DNA of 59,560 bases, taken from a bacterium. Its GTDB lineage: Bacteria; Patescibacteriota; Minisyncoccia; Phycocordibacterales; UBA6899. A program made the position numbers and the translations under genes. The notes under the pieces were generated by a model. That model was not told the DNA's origin, made no database searches, and saw nothing but the letters and a program-made list of their open reading frames with translations. The stretch is from contig JAJZQJ010000009.1 in assembly GCA_021851895.1 (NCBI GenBank), positions 1-59,560 of the forward strand, in the 5' to 3' direction. This document shows positions 36,551 through 47,119 of this stretch, piece after piece; the stretch's first letter is position 1, and every line of letters begins with the position of its first letter.

Positions 36551-38194
36551 ATGCTCCGCTTGCGCGAATACATCCTACCTGTGCTCTATGCATTCGCTCT
36601 TGGTGGTGTTGTTGGCGTCTATGCGTCATATCCGATCACTCTCGGCGTTGTGCTGAGTATGCTTGGTCTCATATTGCTCGTGCGTGCATTGCGCGGACAG
36701 TATCCGCTCACGATGATAATAATTACCGCAATCATCGGTTGCGGTGTCGGTATCTTTCGTGGGGCCGCATATGCTGAAACGTATCGTTGCGGTATGCTCT
36801 GCGCGAAGGTTGGTATTTATACTGAGTTCACGGGTCAGGTCGTCGATGAGCCGAGTACTCTCGGCGGTGGTCAGCGGTTTTATTTTAAGCCGAATGCATA
36901 TGAAGGGGAGGGTACGCTGCTTGTTTCGTCGGGGCGTTATCCAGAGGTTGCCTATGGAGATATCATTCATATCGGTGGAGTGGCAAAGTTGCCTGAAGTC
37001 ATTGAGAGTGAGCGTGGTGCGGATTTTCGCTATGACGATTTTTTGCGTGCGCGGGGGAGTATCTTGCTCTTTCGTGCGAAAAGTCTGCGCGTTGTAGAGC
37101 CGCGCAAAGGCAATGCTATCGTTACGAAGCTCCTTGACCTCAAAGGAAAGATCGCAAATGTTGTAAAGCGCCTGCCCTCTCCTGAGAGCGGTTTACTGAT
37201 GGGCATGATCTTTGGTGGAAAAAATGGATTGCCAAATGATGTACAAGATGATTTCCGCGTCGCTGGCCTGATTCACCTCGTCGTGCTTTCAGGGCAAAAT
37301 CTTGCGATCATTGCAGCGCTCGTGACCCTTTTTATTCGGCGTCTACTGGGATTCATATCGGGGACGTTCGTCTCATTGGGCGTCGTGCTCGCATATGCGA
37401 TCATCGGTGGTATGCAACCCGCGACCATGCGAGCGCTTTGTTTCATTGCACTCGTACTGCTATCGATCCTTTTGAAGAGAGAAGCACATCCTCCGCGCTT
37501 GTTTTTTGTGACACTTTCAATACTCCTCGTGCTCGATCCGTATATGCTCCTCGACGATCCCAGTTTTCAACTTTCTGCTCTAGCGGTTGCGGGGCTCTTC
37601 TTCATCGGACCGATCGTCGAGCGGATCTTACTTGCGCGGCACTATCCAGTGCTCGTCGTTACTTATCTCGCGCCACTTTTCGGTGCGCAACTTGCGGTGC
37701 TCCCTTATCTCGTTTGGTCGACGGGCCAATTGGCGCTGTATGCGTTTCCTGCGAATCTCGTCGTGCTTCTATTTGTCGGAGCACTTTCTATTGGAGGACT
37801 TTTCGTTGTTGGGGTTGGTTTGTTCTTTGGGGCAGTGTTCTCCCTTGTCGCGCTTCCTGTAACGGCAATGCTCTCCGCAGTACTTTTCGTTGCGCACTTT
37901 TTCGCACATCTTCCTTTTGCAAGCATACCTTTTGCACTGTCGGCAACAGCAATGCTTGCTGTTTATGCATTCATTGCGGTGTACCTCTTCTTCCGTTGGC
38001 GGCACTTGGATATGACTCCGCTTGCGCGTTATGCCTTGCGTGAGGAGGTGAAGGCGCTGCGAAATAAAAAAATCCCATGGACTCCTCCGCTTCCGGAGGA
38101 ACATGGGATCACACTTATGGGGAGTACGTGCTCGTTCGTATTCGAGAAGACCAACTCTCATACACGGGAAGACGTCATCGATTGGAGTGAGTGA
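36551..38194 (+). CDS. comEC: ComEC/Rec2 family DNA uptake channel (competence domain only)
   Basis: DDFRVAGLIHLVVLSGQNLAIIAALVTLFIRR and multiple TM helices; no C-terminal MBL domain. Confidence 0.9.
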   Translation: MLRLREYILPVLYAFALGGVVGVYASYPITLGVVLSMLGLILLVRALRGQYPLTMIIITAIIGCGVGIFRGAAYAETYRCGMLCAKVGIYTEFTGQVVDEPSTLGGGQRFYFKPNAYEGEGTLLVSSGRYPEVAYGDIIHIGGVAKLPEVIESERGADFRYDDFLRARGSILLFRAKSLRVVEPRKGNAIVTKLLDLKGKIANVVKRLPSPESGLLMGMIFGGKNGLPNDVQDDFRVAGLIHLVVLSGQNLAIIAALVTLFIRRLLGFISGTFVSLGVVLAYAIIGGMQPATMRALCFIALVLLSILLKREAHPPRLFFVTLSILLVLDPYMLLDDPSFQLSALAVAGLFFIGPIVERILLARHYPVLVVTYLAPLFGAQLAVLPYLVWSTGQLALYAFPANLVVLLFVGALSIGGLFVVGVGLFFGAVFSLVALPVTAMLSAVLFVAHFFAHLPFASIPFALSATAMLAVYAFIAVYLFFRWRHLDMTPLARYALREEVKALRNKKIPWTPPLPEEHGITLMGSTCSFVFEKTNSHTREDVIDWSE

Positions 38195-38761
38195 TCACGC
38201 GATCTCTGTTCTTTTGTAACTTCTCCACAGAAAGAAGACCACGACGATCGATATGAGTGCAAGCGCTCCGGTGTAGGGCTTCCAGATCTCGGTGTTTTTG
38301 CCGAAGAACATTCCGATCTCTACGAAGATGAATGCCCAGATGAGTGAAGCGAGAAACATCAATGATGCGTAAGCAATGCGTGGCGCCTTTCCAATGCCTC
38401 CGAAAATAGGTACGAAGACTTTAAGTGTTGGCAATAGTTTTGCAATGAAAAGGAAGCCAAGCCCCTTCTTCTCGAAGAAGCGCTCGGTCTTCGCAACATG
38501 ATGCGGCTTCATGGGGAGAAACTTGAGGGCTGCATTCATGCCATGCTCACGTGCGATCTCATAGAGGGCGATGTTTCCTATCGTGTTTCCTATGGCACCG
38601 ACGACGATCGCAGTAGGAAGCGAGAGCATTCCTGTGCCGACGAAATAGCCGACGACGATATAAAGTACCTGGCTCGATGGGAAAGAAAAGATCCCGTTCG
38701 AGAACATGAGTATGAATACTCCAAGGTAGGAGAGTGCGGAGATGATCTGCTCGATTTCCAT
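38195..38761 (-). CDS. DedA family membrane protein
   Basis: VLYIVVGYFVGTGMLSLPTAIVVGAIGNTIGNIALYEIAREHG, FIAKLLPTLKVFVPIFGGIGKAPRIAYA. Confidence 0.88.
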   Translation of the reverse strand: MEIEQIISALSYLGVFILMFSNGIFSFPSSQVLYIVVGYFVGTGMLSLPTAIVVGAIGNTIGNIALYEIAREHGMNAALKFLPMKPHHVAKTERFFEKKGLGFLFIAKLLPTLKVFVPIFGGIGKAPRIAYASLMFLASLIWAFIFVEIGMFFGKNTEIWKPYTGALALISIVVVFFLWRSYKRTEIA

Positions 38762-38888
38762 CGAATTATTGTAGCACGAGAACGGGGAGTCGGCTTTTTG
38801 CTTTCCTTACGGTGTGTGGGTCGCGCTCGACATGGCAATGGGTCGGTGTCAACGGTTCCTGTGAGTGGGAATGCACTATAATATGTGC

Positions 38889-41800
38889 ATGTCAGTATCG
38901 CAGCAATTTGATGAGGAATACAAGAAGTTGACCCCACTCCAAAGAGAGGTTGTCGACACTATAGATGGCCCGCTCATGGTGGTCGCCGGCCCTGGAACAG
39001 GCAAGACCCAGGTGCTTGGTCTCCGTGTCGCGAACATCCTGAAGCAGCGTGATGTTGCACCGAACAACATTCTCTGTTTGACATTTACCGATGCGGGTGC
39101 AGTAAATATGCGCGAGCGCCTTTCGCGTTTCATCGGTTCCGATGCATATCGCGTCGGCATCTATACGTTTCACGCATTTTGTAATGCAACGATAGGTCGG
39201 TATCCTGAATATTTTTACAATGCAGCGACATTCAGTGCGGCTGATGATATCGCGCGCGCAGAGATCATGGAGGCATTGTTTCGTAAGCTTCCACACGGTC
39301 ATCCCTTGGCGAGCTATCATCCCGATGAGGGCTTCGTGTATCGAAGAGATGTGATCGATCGTATCAAGCACATAAAATCCGCGGGATTCACTCCAAGTGA
39401 ATATGCGCATGAAGTCGAGTCTGCGATCAAGGAGATGCCGAAGGCAAGCAAGGTGATCGCATCATGGCCGGAGCGTCTCTCTATAAAAGCGCTTGCCCCT
39501 ATCGAATCGATCCTTGCGGAACTCCTCGCACAGAACACGAGCTATGCGCTTTTCCTGGCGAAGACCCTCTCGGTTGCTTACGAAGAAGCGCGCGACCTTG
39601 GTAAGACTGGTCCTTTGGGTGACTGGAGGAATAAATTCACTGAGAAGGGTGACGACGATGTGCGTGTGCTCAAGGACATCGGTCGCATCGAGAAGATGCG
39701 TGCAGTTGCACAGGTCTATGAGGAATATGAAAAGGCGCTGCATGAACGAGCGCTGTATGACTATGACGATATGATCATCGACGTGCGTTGTGCGCTCGAA
39801 GAGAATAGTACGTTGCGCAACATGCTCGAGGAGCAGTATCAGTATATCCTTGTCGACGAGTTTCAGGATACGAATGAGGCGCAGATGAAACTGGTTTCCG
39901 CACTCTCTTCGAATCCTGTTCATGAAGGGAAGCCAAATGTTATGGTCGTTGGTGACGATGATCAAGCGATCTTCAAATTTCAAGGTGCCGAGTTGTCGAA
40001 CATTCTCAATTTTGAAAGGATGTACAGAGACGTGGCGACCATCGTGCTCGACAAGAATTTTCGTTCGCATGAGAACATACTCACTGCTGCACGAAAGGTC
40101 GTATTGCAGGGCTCGTATCGTCTCGAGAATGTGAAGAATATCTCAAAGGAATTATCTCAAGGAAATAAGGGACTCAAGGAGGGAATCGTCGATTACAAAC
40201 AATATGGTTCTGATGTAGAGGAGTTTGCTGCTGTTGCGGCGCGCATACGTACGATGATCGATGCGGGCGAGGATCCATTGGAGATAGCGGTGATTGCACA
40301 CAAGCATGCGCAGCTTCAAGAGTTCTTGCCATATCTTGAGCGTGAGGGCGTCCCTTATGCATATATACGCAGAGCAAGTGTCTTTGATGAACCACATGTT
40401 CACGAATTGATCACCGTATGCGAGTATGTTGCTTCATTATCTGGCGAGGGTGGGCGGAAGGATGATCTGCTTCCACGCTTGCTTTCGAGTCCGACGTTTG
40501 GCCTCTCGCGCATACAGCTTTTCAAGATCGCAGTCCGTGCAAAAGATGAGGACATGAGTTGGGCAGAAGTCATCGGAACGATGGATGACCCGGCGATCGT
40601 TAGCGCGTTTGAATTGCTCGCACGTTTAGGTGGGAATGCGGAGAGTATGCCACTCGAGCATCTTCTCGATGAATACATGCGGGAATCAGGATTTCGCCTG
40701 CATTACTTTGGCAAGGATGCGCTCAAGGAAAGACCAGCGCAGTATGTTGCATTTCTTGCATCGCTGAAGACATTCATCGAGGCGCTGAGAGGCTGGCGAG
40801 AGGGCGAACCACTCTTTGCACGCGATGTCGCTCCTTTTGTCGCGTTACATAAAGAGCAGGGCATAGGATTGATAAGTACGTCACCTTTCGTGAAAGGAGG
40901 TCGTGCAGTGCAGGTCATGTCTGCACACAAGAGCAAGGGGCTCGAGTTCGGTAGTGTGTTCATCATCGGTGCTCATGAGTCCGTCTGGGCACGATCGGGT
41001 AGAGCAAACAAAGCCCCGGTTCCCGCATCGCTCTTGCCGCGCATCTCTCCTGCGGGAGAAGACGAAGATGATTTCATCCGCATACTCTATGTTGCATTGA
41101 CTCGCGCGAAGCATACATTGTCCGTCACTGGACATGACAAGCTCGTGAAATATCTCGGTGCTGTCAGTGATACTCCCGAGGAGGGGGAGAAGATCGATCT
41201 TGCGTCTGATGCTGGCGAGCGTGCGATACTCGCGCATGAGCAGGTTCTTTCTCTCGTTGCCCCACCATATGTCGAGGATGAGTTTGCGGTGCTGAAGGAG
41301 GCACTCGTCGACTACCGACTTTCGGTGACGCATCTCAATAATTTTCTCGATGTAACGCAAAACGGTCCAGCATATTTTCTCGAGCAGAATCTTCTGCACT
41401 TCCCTCAGCCGATGAGTGTCGCGGGAACATTCGGTTCCGCGATCGATGCCGCGCTTACGGAGCTCATTCGTTATCCGAAATATAATGCGGGTGAGTCTGC
41501 ACCGCTCGAACGTCTCGTTGCGGTGTTTACACACGAGCTTGCAAAAGGCCGCTTGCCGAAGGATGAAGCGAAAAAACAGATCCGTCGTGGTGAAGAGGTG
41601 CTCGCTGCATATATGCAAGAGAAAAAGGGCTACTATCGTATCGAAGATGAAGCCCAGGTTGATTTTCGAAATGAAGGCATCGTTGTTGAGGGTGCACCAT
41701 TGTCGGGAAAGATCGATCTCCTCCGGGAAGAAAAGGGCGCATTCGATGTCATCGACTTCAAGACAGGAAAGACGAGTCCCGCGTGGGAAGCTTCGGGTAT

Positions 41801-42116
41801 GGATGTGCATGAGAAGATAAAATTGCACAAGTATAAGCAGCAACTCTTGTTTTATAAATTGCTCCTCGAGAAGAGTACTCGACATGCGATTCCCGTACGT
41901 TCGCTCTCACTTGAATTCGTGGAGAGTGCGATCGATGGCGATGTGGTGCGACTGTCTTATACGCCGACGGAGGATGAACTCATCAGACTGACAAAGCTCA
42001 TTGGTATCGTGTATAAGAAGATCATGGCACTCGATCTGCCTGACGTAACACAATACGACAAGAGCGTGAAAGGCATCATCGCATTTGAGGAGGATCTATT
42101 AAGCGGAAAGATCTAA
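38889..42116 (+). CDS. UvrD/PcrA-type superfamily 1 helicase fused to C-terminal PD-(D/E)XK nuclease
   Basis: VVAGPGTGKTQVLGLRVANIL, ILVDEFQDTNEAQ, VGDDDQAIFKFQGAE, MSAHKSKGLEFGSVFI, LSGKIDLLREEKGAFDVIDFKTGK. Confidence 0.93.
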   Translation: MSVSQQFDEEYKKLTPLQREVVDTIDGPLMVVAGPGTGKTQVLGLRVANILKQRDVAPNNILCLTFTDAGAVNMRERLSRFIGSDAYRVGIYTFHAFCNATIGRYPEYFYNAATFSAADDIARAEIMEALFRKLPHGHPLASYHPDEGFVYRRDVIDRIKHIKSAGFTPSEYAHEVESAIKEMPKASKVIASWPERLSIKALAPIESILAELLAQNTSYALFLAKTLSVAYEEARDLGKTGPLGDWRNKFTEKGDDDVRVLKDIGRIEKMRAVAQVYEEYEKALHERALYDYDDMIIDVRCALEENSTLRNMLEEQYQYILVDEFQDTNEAQMKLVSALSSNPVHEGKPNVMVVGDDDQAIFKFQGAELSNILNFERMYRDVATIVLDKNFRSHENILTAARKVVLQGSYRLENVKNISKELSQGNKGLKEGIVDYKQYGSDVEEFAAVAARIRTMIDAGEDPLEIAVIAHKHAQLQEFLPYLEREGVPYAYIRRASVFDEPHVHELITVCEYVASLSGEGGRKDDLLPRLLSSPTFGLSRIQLFKIAVRAKDEDMSWAEVIGTMDDPAIVSAFELLARLGGNAESMPLEHLLDEYMRESGFRLHYFGKDALKERPAQYVAFLASLKTFIEALRGWREGEPLFARDVAPFVALHKEQGIGLISTSPFVKGGRAVQVMSAHKSKGLEFGSVFIIGAHESVWARSGRANKAPVPASLLPRISPAGEDEDDFIRILYVALTRAKHTLSVTGHDKLVKYLGAVSDTPEEGEKIDLASDAGERAILAHEQVLSLVAPPYVEDEFAVLKEALVDYRLSVTHLNNFLDVTQNGPAYFLEQNLLHFPQPMSVAGTFGSAIDAALTELIRYPKYNAGESAPLERLVAVFTHELAKGRLPKDEAKKQIRRGEEVLAAYMQEKKGYYRIEDEAQVDFRNEGIVVEGAPLSGKIDLLREEKGAFDVIDFKTGKTSPAWEASGMDVHEKIKLHKYKQQLLFYKLLLEKSTRHAIPVRSLSLEFVESAIDGDVVRLSYTPTEDELIRLTKLIGIVYKKIMALDLPDVTQYDKSVKGIIAFEEDLLSGKI

Positions 42117-42188
42117 AACACTGGGCAGTAGCCCGGTGTTTTGTTTGTCCCCTTAGGAAGCCGGCGCTCGTGGTGTACAATAGTATCA

Positions 42189-43994
42189 ATGAACATTGAC
42201 TGCAGCGTAAAGGAGGATCGAGGTTTCACCTTGATAGAGACGGTTGTTTCCGTCGCGATTTTCGCTTTCGTTGCAATAGGACTCTATATGTCATATGCGC
42301 AGGTGATGAAGGTTGTCCATCGTGCGCAGTTGCGCGTGGCGACTACGGCACTCGCGACCGAGCAGTTCGAGATGATAAGAAATCTGCCATATAGTTCCGT
42401 TGGTTTGAAGAATGGAATTCCAAGCGGAGTACTCTCTCCACTGCAATCACTCGTGCGCAGCGGCATGACGTTCAATGTGGCAACGATGGTGCGCAATATC
42501 GACCTTCCCTTTGATGGGCTTGCTCCTAGTGATACGAATCCAGCAGACAATAAATTGGTCGAGCTTGATATCATGTGTACTTCGTGTAGCGATCAGATCC
42601 CGATGTCCTTCACGACACAAGTTGGGCCGAAAGATCTCGAGGCGTCATCGACGCTCGGCTCACTCTTCGTGCGTACCATAAATGCCACAGGAAGCGCACT
42701 GCCTGGCGCAACGGTGCACATTGTGCTCGCTTCATCTACTGCACCTGTTGACTATACGGACATCACTGGAGCAAACGGCATGTTGCAGCTCGTTGGTGTG
42801 CTTCCAGCGGTGAATGCATACCAAGTTTCAGCGACAGAACCTGGTTACTCCATTGATCAGACGTACTCTCCTTATGGTCCGACGACAACGCACCCCGTCC
42901 TTCCTTATGCAACGGTTGCTCCGGGGACAGTGACGCAGCTCACGCTCGCGATCGATAAACTTGCTGATCTCAATGTGACGAGTGTTACTCCCGCATGTAC
43001 GAGGATCCCTGGGGTGCCATTCACATTGACGGGTGCGAAGTTAATCGGCACCGAACCCGTCTATAAATACCAAGCGACGAGTACAACCGATGGTGGTGGC
43101 GGGCTTGAGTTGCCAAATATGGAATGGGATAACTACACTGTCGAGGCATCGAAAGCAGGGTATGATCTCGTTGGTATCAGTCCACTCTCGCCGTTTACAC
43201 TTGCGCCTGGTTCGACGCAAAATCTCCAGCTCGTACTTATCCCGCAGACGGGGAATCCTAATGACAATACGCTCCTCGTCACTGTTACAGACGGTGTGAC
43301 TGGGCTCCCGCTTTCGGGTGCGGATATCGTCGTTGAAAAGGGAGGTGAGGTTACGCAATATCTTACAACTGGACGTGGTTTCTTGAACCAGACTGATTGG
43401 TCAGGGGGTTCTGGGCAAGATATGTTCGTCGATCCAACCGCTTATTACAGTGATGATGGCAATGTCGATGTGAGTGGTACTGCGGGCTCGGTGAAGCTCA
43501 AGAAATTCGGTGGTGGTTACGCTTCATCAGGAACACTCGAGTCATCGGTCTTCAGTGTTGATACAGCAAGTAATTTCTATCAATTGCGCTTCTCACAGAC
43601 GACGCAGCCAGCAGGCACTGAAGCAAAATTCCAGCTCGCTACAGCGAATGCGACCTCGGGCCCATGGATATTCATTGGGCCGAATGGTACGACGACATCG
43701 TATTACACCGCGACGACGACTGATATAAGTCCGGTATCCTCTGGATATAAATATTTCAAATATAAACTCTATCTCTCGTCGACCGATTCGAATAAGACTC
43801 CTGTTGTTGATGATGTTTCATTTACGTTCTCTTCTGCATGTGTCTCATCCGGTCAGGCGTATGCTCAGGGGTTGCATAATGGTACATGGACCGTTACGGT
43901 CTCAAAATCCGGCTATGCGACAGAAGTTCAGAATGTCGTCATGAGTACGACCAAACCGTGGGGAACGGTATCGTTCCAATTGAATCCAGCCTGA
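42189..43994 (+). CDS. Prepilin-like surface protein with carboxypeptidase-regulatory-like repeats
   Basis: DRGFTLIETVVSVAIFAFVAIGLYMSY; SALPGATVHIVLASSTAP...TDITGANGMLQLVGVLP. Confidence 0.85.
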   Translation: MNIDCSVKEDRGFTLIETVVSVAIFAFVAIGLYMSYAQVMKVVHRAQLRVATTALATEQFEMIRNLPYSSVGLKNGIPSGVLSPLQSLVRSGMTFNVATMVRNIDLPFDGLAPSDTNPADNKLVELDIMCTSCSDQIPMSFTTQVGPKDLEASSTLGSLFVRTINATGSALPGATVHIVLASSTAPVDYTDITGANGMLQLVGVLPAVNAYQVSATEPGYSIDQTYSPYGPTTTHPVLPYATVAPGTVTQLTLAIDKLADLNVTSVTPACTRIPGVPFTLTGAKLIGTEPVYKYQATSTTDGGGGLELPNMEWDNYTVEASKAGYDLVGISPLSPFTLAPGSTQNLQLVLIPQTGNPNDNTLLVTVTDGVTGLPLSGADIVVEKGGEVTQYLTTGRGFLNQTDWSGGSGQDMFVDPTAYYSDDGNVDVSGTAGSVKLKKFGGGYASSGTLESSVFSVDTASNFYQLRFSQTTQPAGTEAKFQLATANATSGPWIFIGPNGTTTSYYTATTTDISPVSSGYKYFKYKLYLSSTDSNKTPVVDDVSFTFSSACVSSGQAYAQGLHNGTWTVTVSKSGYATEVQNVVMSTTKPWGTVSFQLNPA

Positions 43995-44057
43995 TAAACA
44001 CGATCGTCTTTGCGATCGTGTTTATTTTCGTCTTTGTGTCGTGTACAATGATGAGGT

Positions 44058-44693
44058 ATGTTCGCTCCGCAAAAGAAGAATTCGCTTTCCGATACTCGTG
44101 GTGTGACGATCATCGAGCTTATCGTAGTGCTCTTCATCCTCTCGCTTATCGCTGGGGCGGTCTATGCGTTTCAGAAAAACGTGTTTAGTACATCACGACT
44201 CTTGCAGACAAGTTTACGGAGTGAATCCGACGTGCGGAACGTCTTTAAGAATTTCACTGCAGAGGTGCGTCGCGCGTCACCAGGCTGGAATGGTGCATAT
44301 ACGATCGAAACTGCTGGTACTTCTACCTTTGTGTTCTATACGACCATGGACGGTGATACGTATACCGAGAGGATGCGTTATCAGCTTTTCGGAACGACGC
44401 TTTTGCGTGGAGTCACGAAATTCAACAGCACTACAGGCGCATATGATCTCCCTGAATCAACGAGCACGGTGATGTCAGGAATCAATGCGGATCCTTTCGG
44501 TAAGATATTCACTTACTACGACAAATCGTATGATGGTACCGCTACCTACCCAGCACTTACTGATCCCGTTGATATCGCGCGCGTACGACTCGTGCGCTTC
44601 GATCTTCCCGTGGCTCCGCTCGGAACATCGGCTTCCTCGACGAAGGTGAATTCTGTCGAAGTGAATTTACGGAATCTGAAAGATAATTATTGA
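44058..44693 (+). CDS. Prepilin-like protein
   Basis: TRGVTIIELIVVLFILSLIAGAVYAFQ. Confidence 0.85.
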   Translation: MFAPQKKNSLSDTRGVTIIELIVVLFILSLIAGAVYAFQKNVFSTSRLLQTSLRSESDVRNVFKNFTAEVRRASPGWNGAYTIETAGTSTFVFYTTMDGDTYTERMRYQLFGTTLLRGVTKFNSTTGAYDLPESTSTVMSGINADPFGKIFTYYDKSYDGTATYPALTDPVDIARVRLVRFDLPVAPLGTSASSTKVNSVEVNLRNLKDNY

Positions 44694-46141
44694 GTATGCA
44701 ATCTATTCAATTACAAAAAGGTGCGCTACTCATACAGGTCGTCGTTTTCCTTGCGATCGGTCTTATGATGCTTTCGGGTATCATGGGTTGGGGTGTGAGT
44801 GCTGTGCGGCTCGCGCATCATACAGAGAATCGCGAGCAGGCCCTGCAGGTCGCTGAAGCGGGTATTGATTATTATCGTTGGCATCTCGCTCATGACGCTA
44901 CTGATTTTTACGATGGAAACGGGGCAACGAGTACAGGTCCATATGTGCATGACTTCTTCGATAAAGACGGGAAGCAGATCGGGCAATATGCATTGACGAT
45001 CACTCCACCTCCTCCGGGATCTTCGCTGGTCACTATCGCGTCCACGGGTACGGTACTCGTGGATCCTACTGCGGTTCGCGCAGTCGTTGAACGTGTTGCG
45101 AAACCTTCATATGCGAAATATGCATTCGTCTCGAATGCTGCAGGAACGTATTATGGCTCGGGCGATGATGTTTATGGAGAGATCTATTCGAATGGCGTGC
45201 TGCGTTTCGATTCTCCTGCGAAGGCACACGGTCTCGTCTCGAGTATGCTCTCTTCAACGACCGATCCCTATTATGGAAAGATCTGGGGAGTGTCATGTAC
45301 GGGAGATCCGACACCACCGACGATGTATACGAGTGCGTCTTGTCCGAACATCTTGCTCGCGGGTCGTAATATCAACGCACCGCAGATAAGTTTCAGTAAT
45401 CTCGCGCTCGATCTGTCGTCACTGCGCACCAAAGCGATCGCAAATAATAATTACTATGCCGATTCCGGTGCAAAGGGATACCTCATCCGATTGAAGACCG
45501 ATGATACATACGACCTCTATCGCGTGAATACGGTGAAGTCGACACCAGGAGGATGTTCGAATGCCTATAGTGAGACAGGGTGGGGAATTTGGAGTGTGAA
45601 TACAACGAGTTACATCGGAAACTATCCATTCCCCTCAGATGGCATCATCTTCGTTGCGGACGATCTTTGGGTCGAAGGACAGATCAATGGTGCTCATGTC
45701 ACTATCGCGGCAGGAAGGAATGCCGGTGGTGGCTCGCTGAAGCCGAATGCGAACATCATCGTGAATAACAATCTGCTCTATACGAATAAAGATGGGAGCG
45801 ATGGTATTGGGCTGATCGCAGAAAATAGTTTCGTCGTCGGTCTCTACTCTGCGGACAATCTCGAGGTCGATGCAGCGATCATCGCCGAGAATGGGTCGAC
45901 AAGGCGTAATTACTACAGCTCGAACTGCAGCGCAACCTATTACAAGCGTAGTGCACTCAAGATATTCGGCATGATGGTCTCGAATGGCCAGGGGTATTTC
46001 GTTTGGACTTCGAGCGGATTCGTCACTTCGGGATATGCGACGCAGCCAGTACAGTATGACGGAAACTTGCTTTACGCACCGCCACCGTCATTTCCACTCA
46101 CTACAGATCAATATCAAATCGTCAGTTGGAATGAGATATAA
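44690..46141 (+). CDS. PilX-like pilus-associated protein
   Basis: KGALLIQVVVFLAIGLMMLSGIMGWGVSAVR...EQALQVAEAGIDYY; overlaps the previous ORF by 4 nt. Confidence 0.75.
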   Translation: MSMQSIQLQKGALLIQVVVFLAIGLMMLSGIMGWGVSAVRLAHHTENREQALQVAEAGIDYYRWHLAHDATDFYDGNGATSTGPYVHDFFDKDGKQIGQYALTITPPPPGSSLVTIASTGTVLVDPTAVRAVVERVAKPSYAKYAFVSNAAGTYYGSGDDVYGEIYSNGVLRFDSPAKAHGLVSSMLSSTTDPYYGKIWGVSCTGDPTPPTMYTSASCPNILLAGRNINAPQISFSNLALDLSSLRTKAIANNNYYADSGAKGYLIRLKTDDTYDLYRVNTVKSTPGGCSNAYSETGWGIWSVNTTSYIGNYPFPSDGIIFVADDLWVEGQINGAHVTIAAGRNAGGGSLKPNANIIVNNNLLYTNKDGSDGIGLIAENSFVVGLYSADNLEVDAAIIAENGSTRRNYYSSNCSATYYKRSALKIFGMMVSNGQGYFVWTSSGFVTSGYATQPVQYDGNLLYAPPPSFPLTTDQYQIVSWNEI

Positions 46142-46233
46142 AAACCAGCCCTGAGGCTGGTTTTTGACAAATTATGATCGCGTGTTATGGTCTTGGTTAG
46201 AACATTTTCGAAAGCCCCTATTGGAGCGTAGTC

Positions 46234-46995
46234 ATGTCACATGATCCCAAGTTTGTGGATGCGATTAAGCGAGTGTACAGTCAGATCGAACGGAAAGACT
46301 ATCCCGCCGCATTGCGAACTTTTGCACAAACAAATTATTTGCCTGAGCGGGCAGTCATGGAATTTGTGAGAAATGCTCCACCTTCGCTTGTAGTGCAGTT
46401 CGAGCATGCATTTTCTATGTACTGCCTGGATGGTCTTGCGAAAGAAAATATTTTTGATCGCTCGATTAATATTACCGTCTTGCTCACCGTTGCTCGAGTA
46501 AGGGGGTTACTGAATTACCTCAAGATGCGCGATCGGTTTTGCTCTCTAGTTGCAGATTTTCCGAGACCATTGCCGCTTATCATTACGGCTAAAATGAGCG
46601 CCTTTGATGATTCGATCATGATGAACTCTAGGCATTCAGTGCTCACTGCTCGCGGCTTCGTCCGTGTACAGTTTAATGCGAAATTTTCTCAATATTCACA
46701 CCCCGAACTTTCCTCTCTACTTACGGTGTGCACTTCGCGCGATCAAGCGAAAAAGCTTGAGAGGGAACGAAAGGAAGCTGAAGTTGTGAAGAGCAAATTT
46801 GTGAGGCCAAAGACGCATGAAGGATGGCTTGAGCTTGGTTTCAAAGTAAAAACGCTAGGGCATAATTACGTTGTATACACAGGCTGTAATGAAAGTGGTA
46901 GGGAGGTTTACTATACGGCCTGGTATTCAATAGAGAAGATGGATGCGCTCCATCTTGAAAGTGTATGTACTGGACTTGCACAGGTTGACTTATAG
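46234..46995 (+). CDS. Hypothetical protein (253 aa)
   Basis: TTGACA-N16-TATGGT upstream; ttggagcgtagtcATG start. Confidence 0.65.
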   Translation: MSHDPKFVDAIKRVYSQIERKDYPAALRTFAQTNYLPERAVMEFVRNAPPSLVVQFEHAFSMYCLDGLAKENIFDRSINITVLLTVARVRGLLNYLKMRDRFCSLVADFPRPLPLIITAKMSAFDDSIMMNSRHSVLTARGFVRVQFNAKFSQYSHPELSSLLTVCTSRDQAKKLERERKEAEVVKSKFVRPKTHEGWLELGFKVKTLGHNYVVYTGCNESGREVYYTAWYSIEKMDALHLESVCTGLAQVDL

Positions 46996-47049
46996 GTAGA
47001 AGGTAAATAACAAGTGGCCCAGAAGGGCCATTTTAAATAATATGTTATA

Positions 47050-47078
47050 TTGACAAAAGTAGTAATATATGATATATT
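47050..47078 (+). promoter_or_regulatory. Near-consensus sigma70 promoter
   Basis: TTGACA-N17-TATATT. Confidence 0.75.
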
Positions 47079-47119
47079 ATTACCGTTCTTTCCCAACCAC
47101 CTTTGCGAAAGGAGGCCCC

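Noticed and set aside
38074-38108. Hairpin tcccatggactcctccgcttccggaggaacatggga as terminator of comEC
   Set aside because: Lies inside the open frame about 90 nt before the stop with no following U-tract; could matter but is not supported as a terminator.
40881-41885. 334-aa minus-strand ORF inside the helicase-nuclease gene
   Set aside because: Antisense to a strongly supported CDS.
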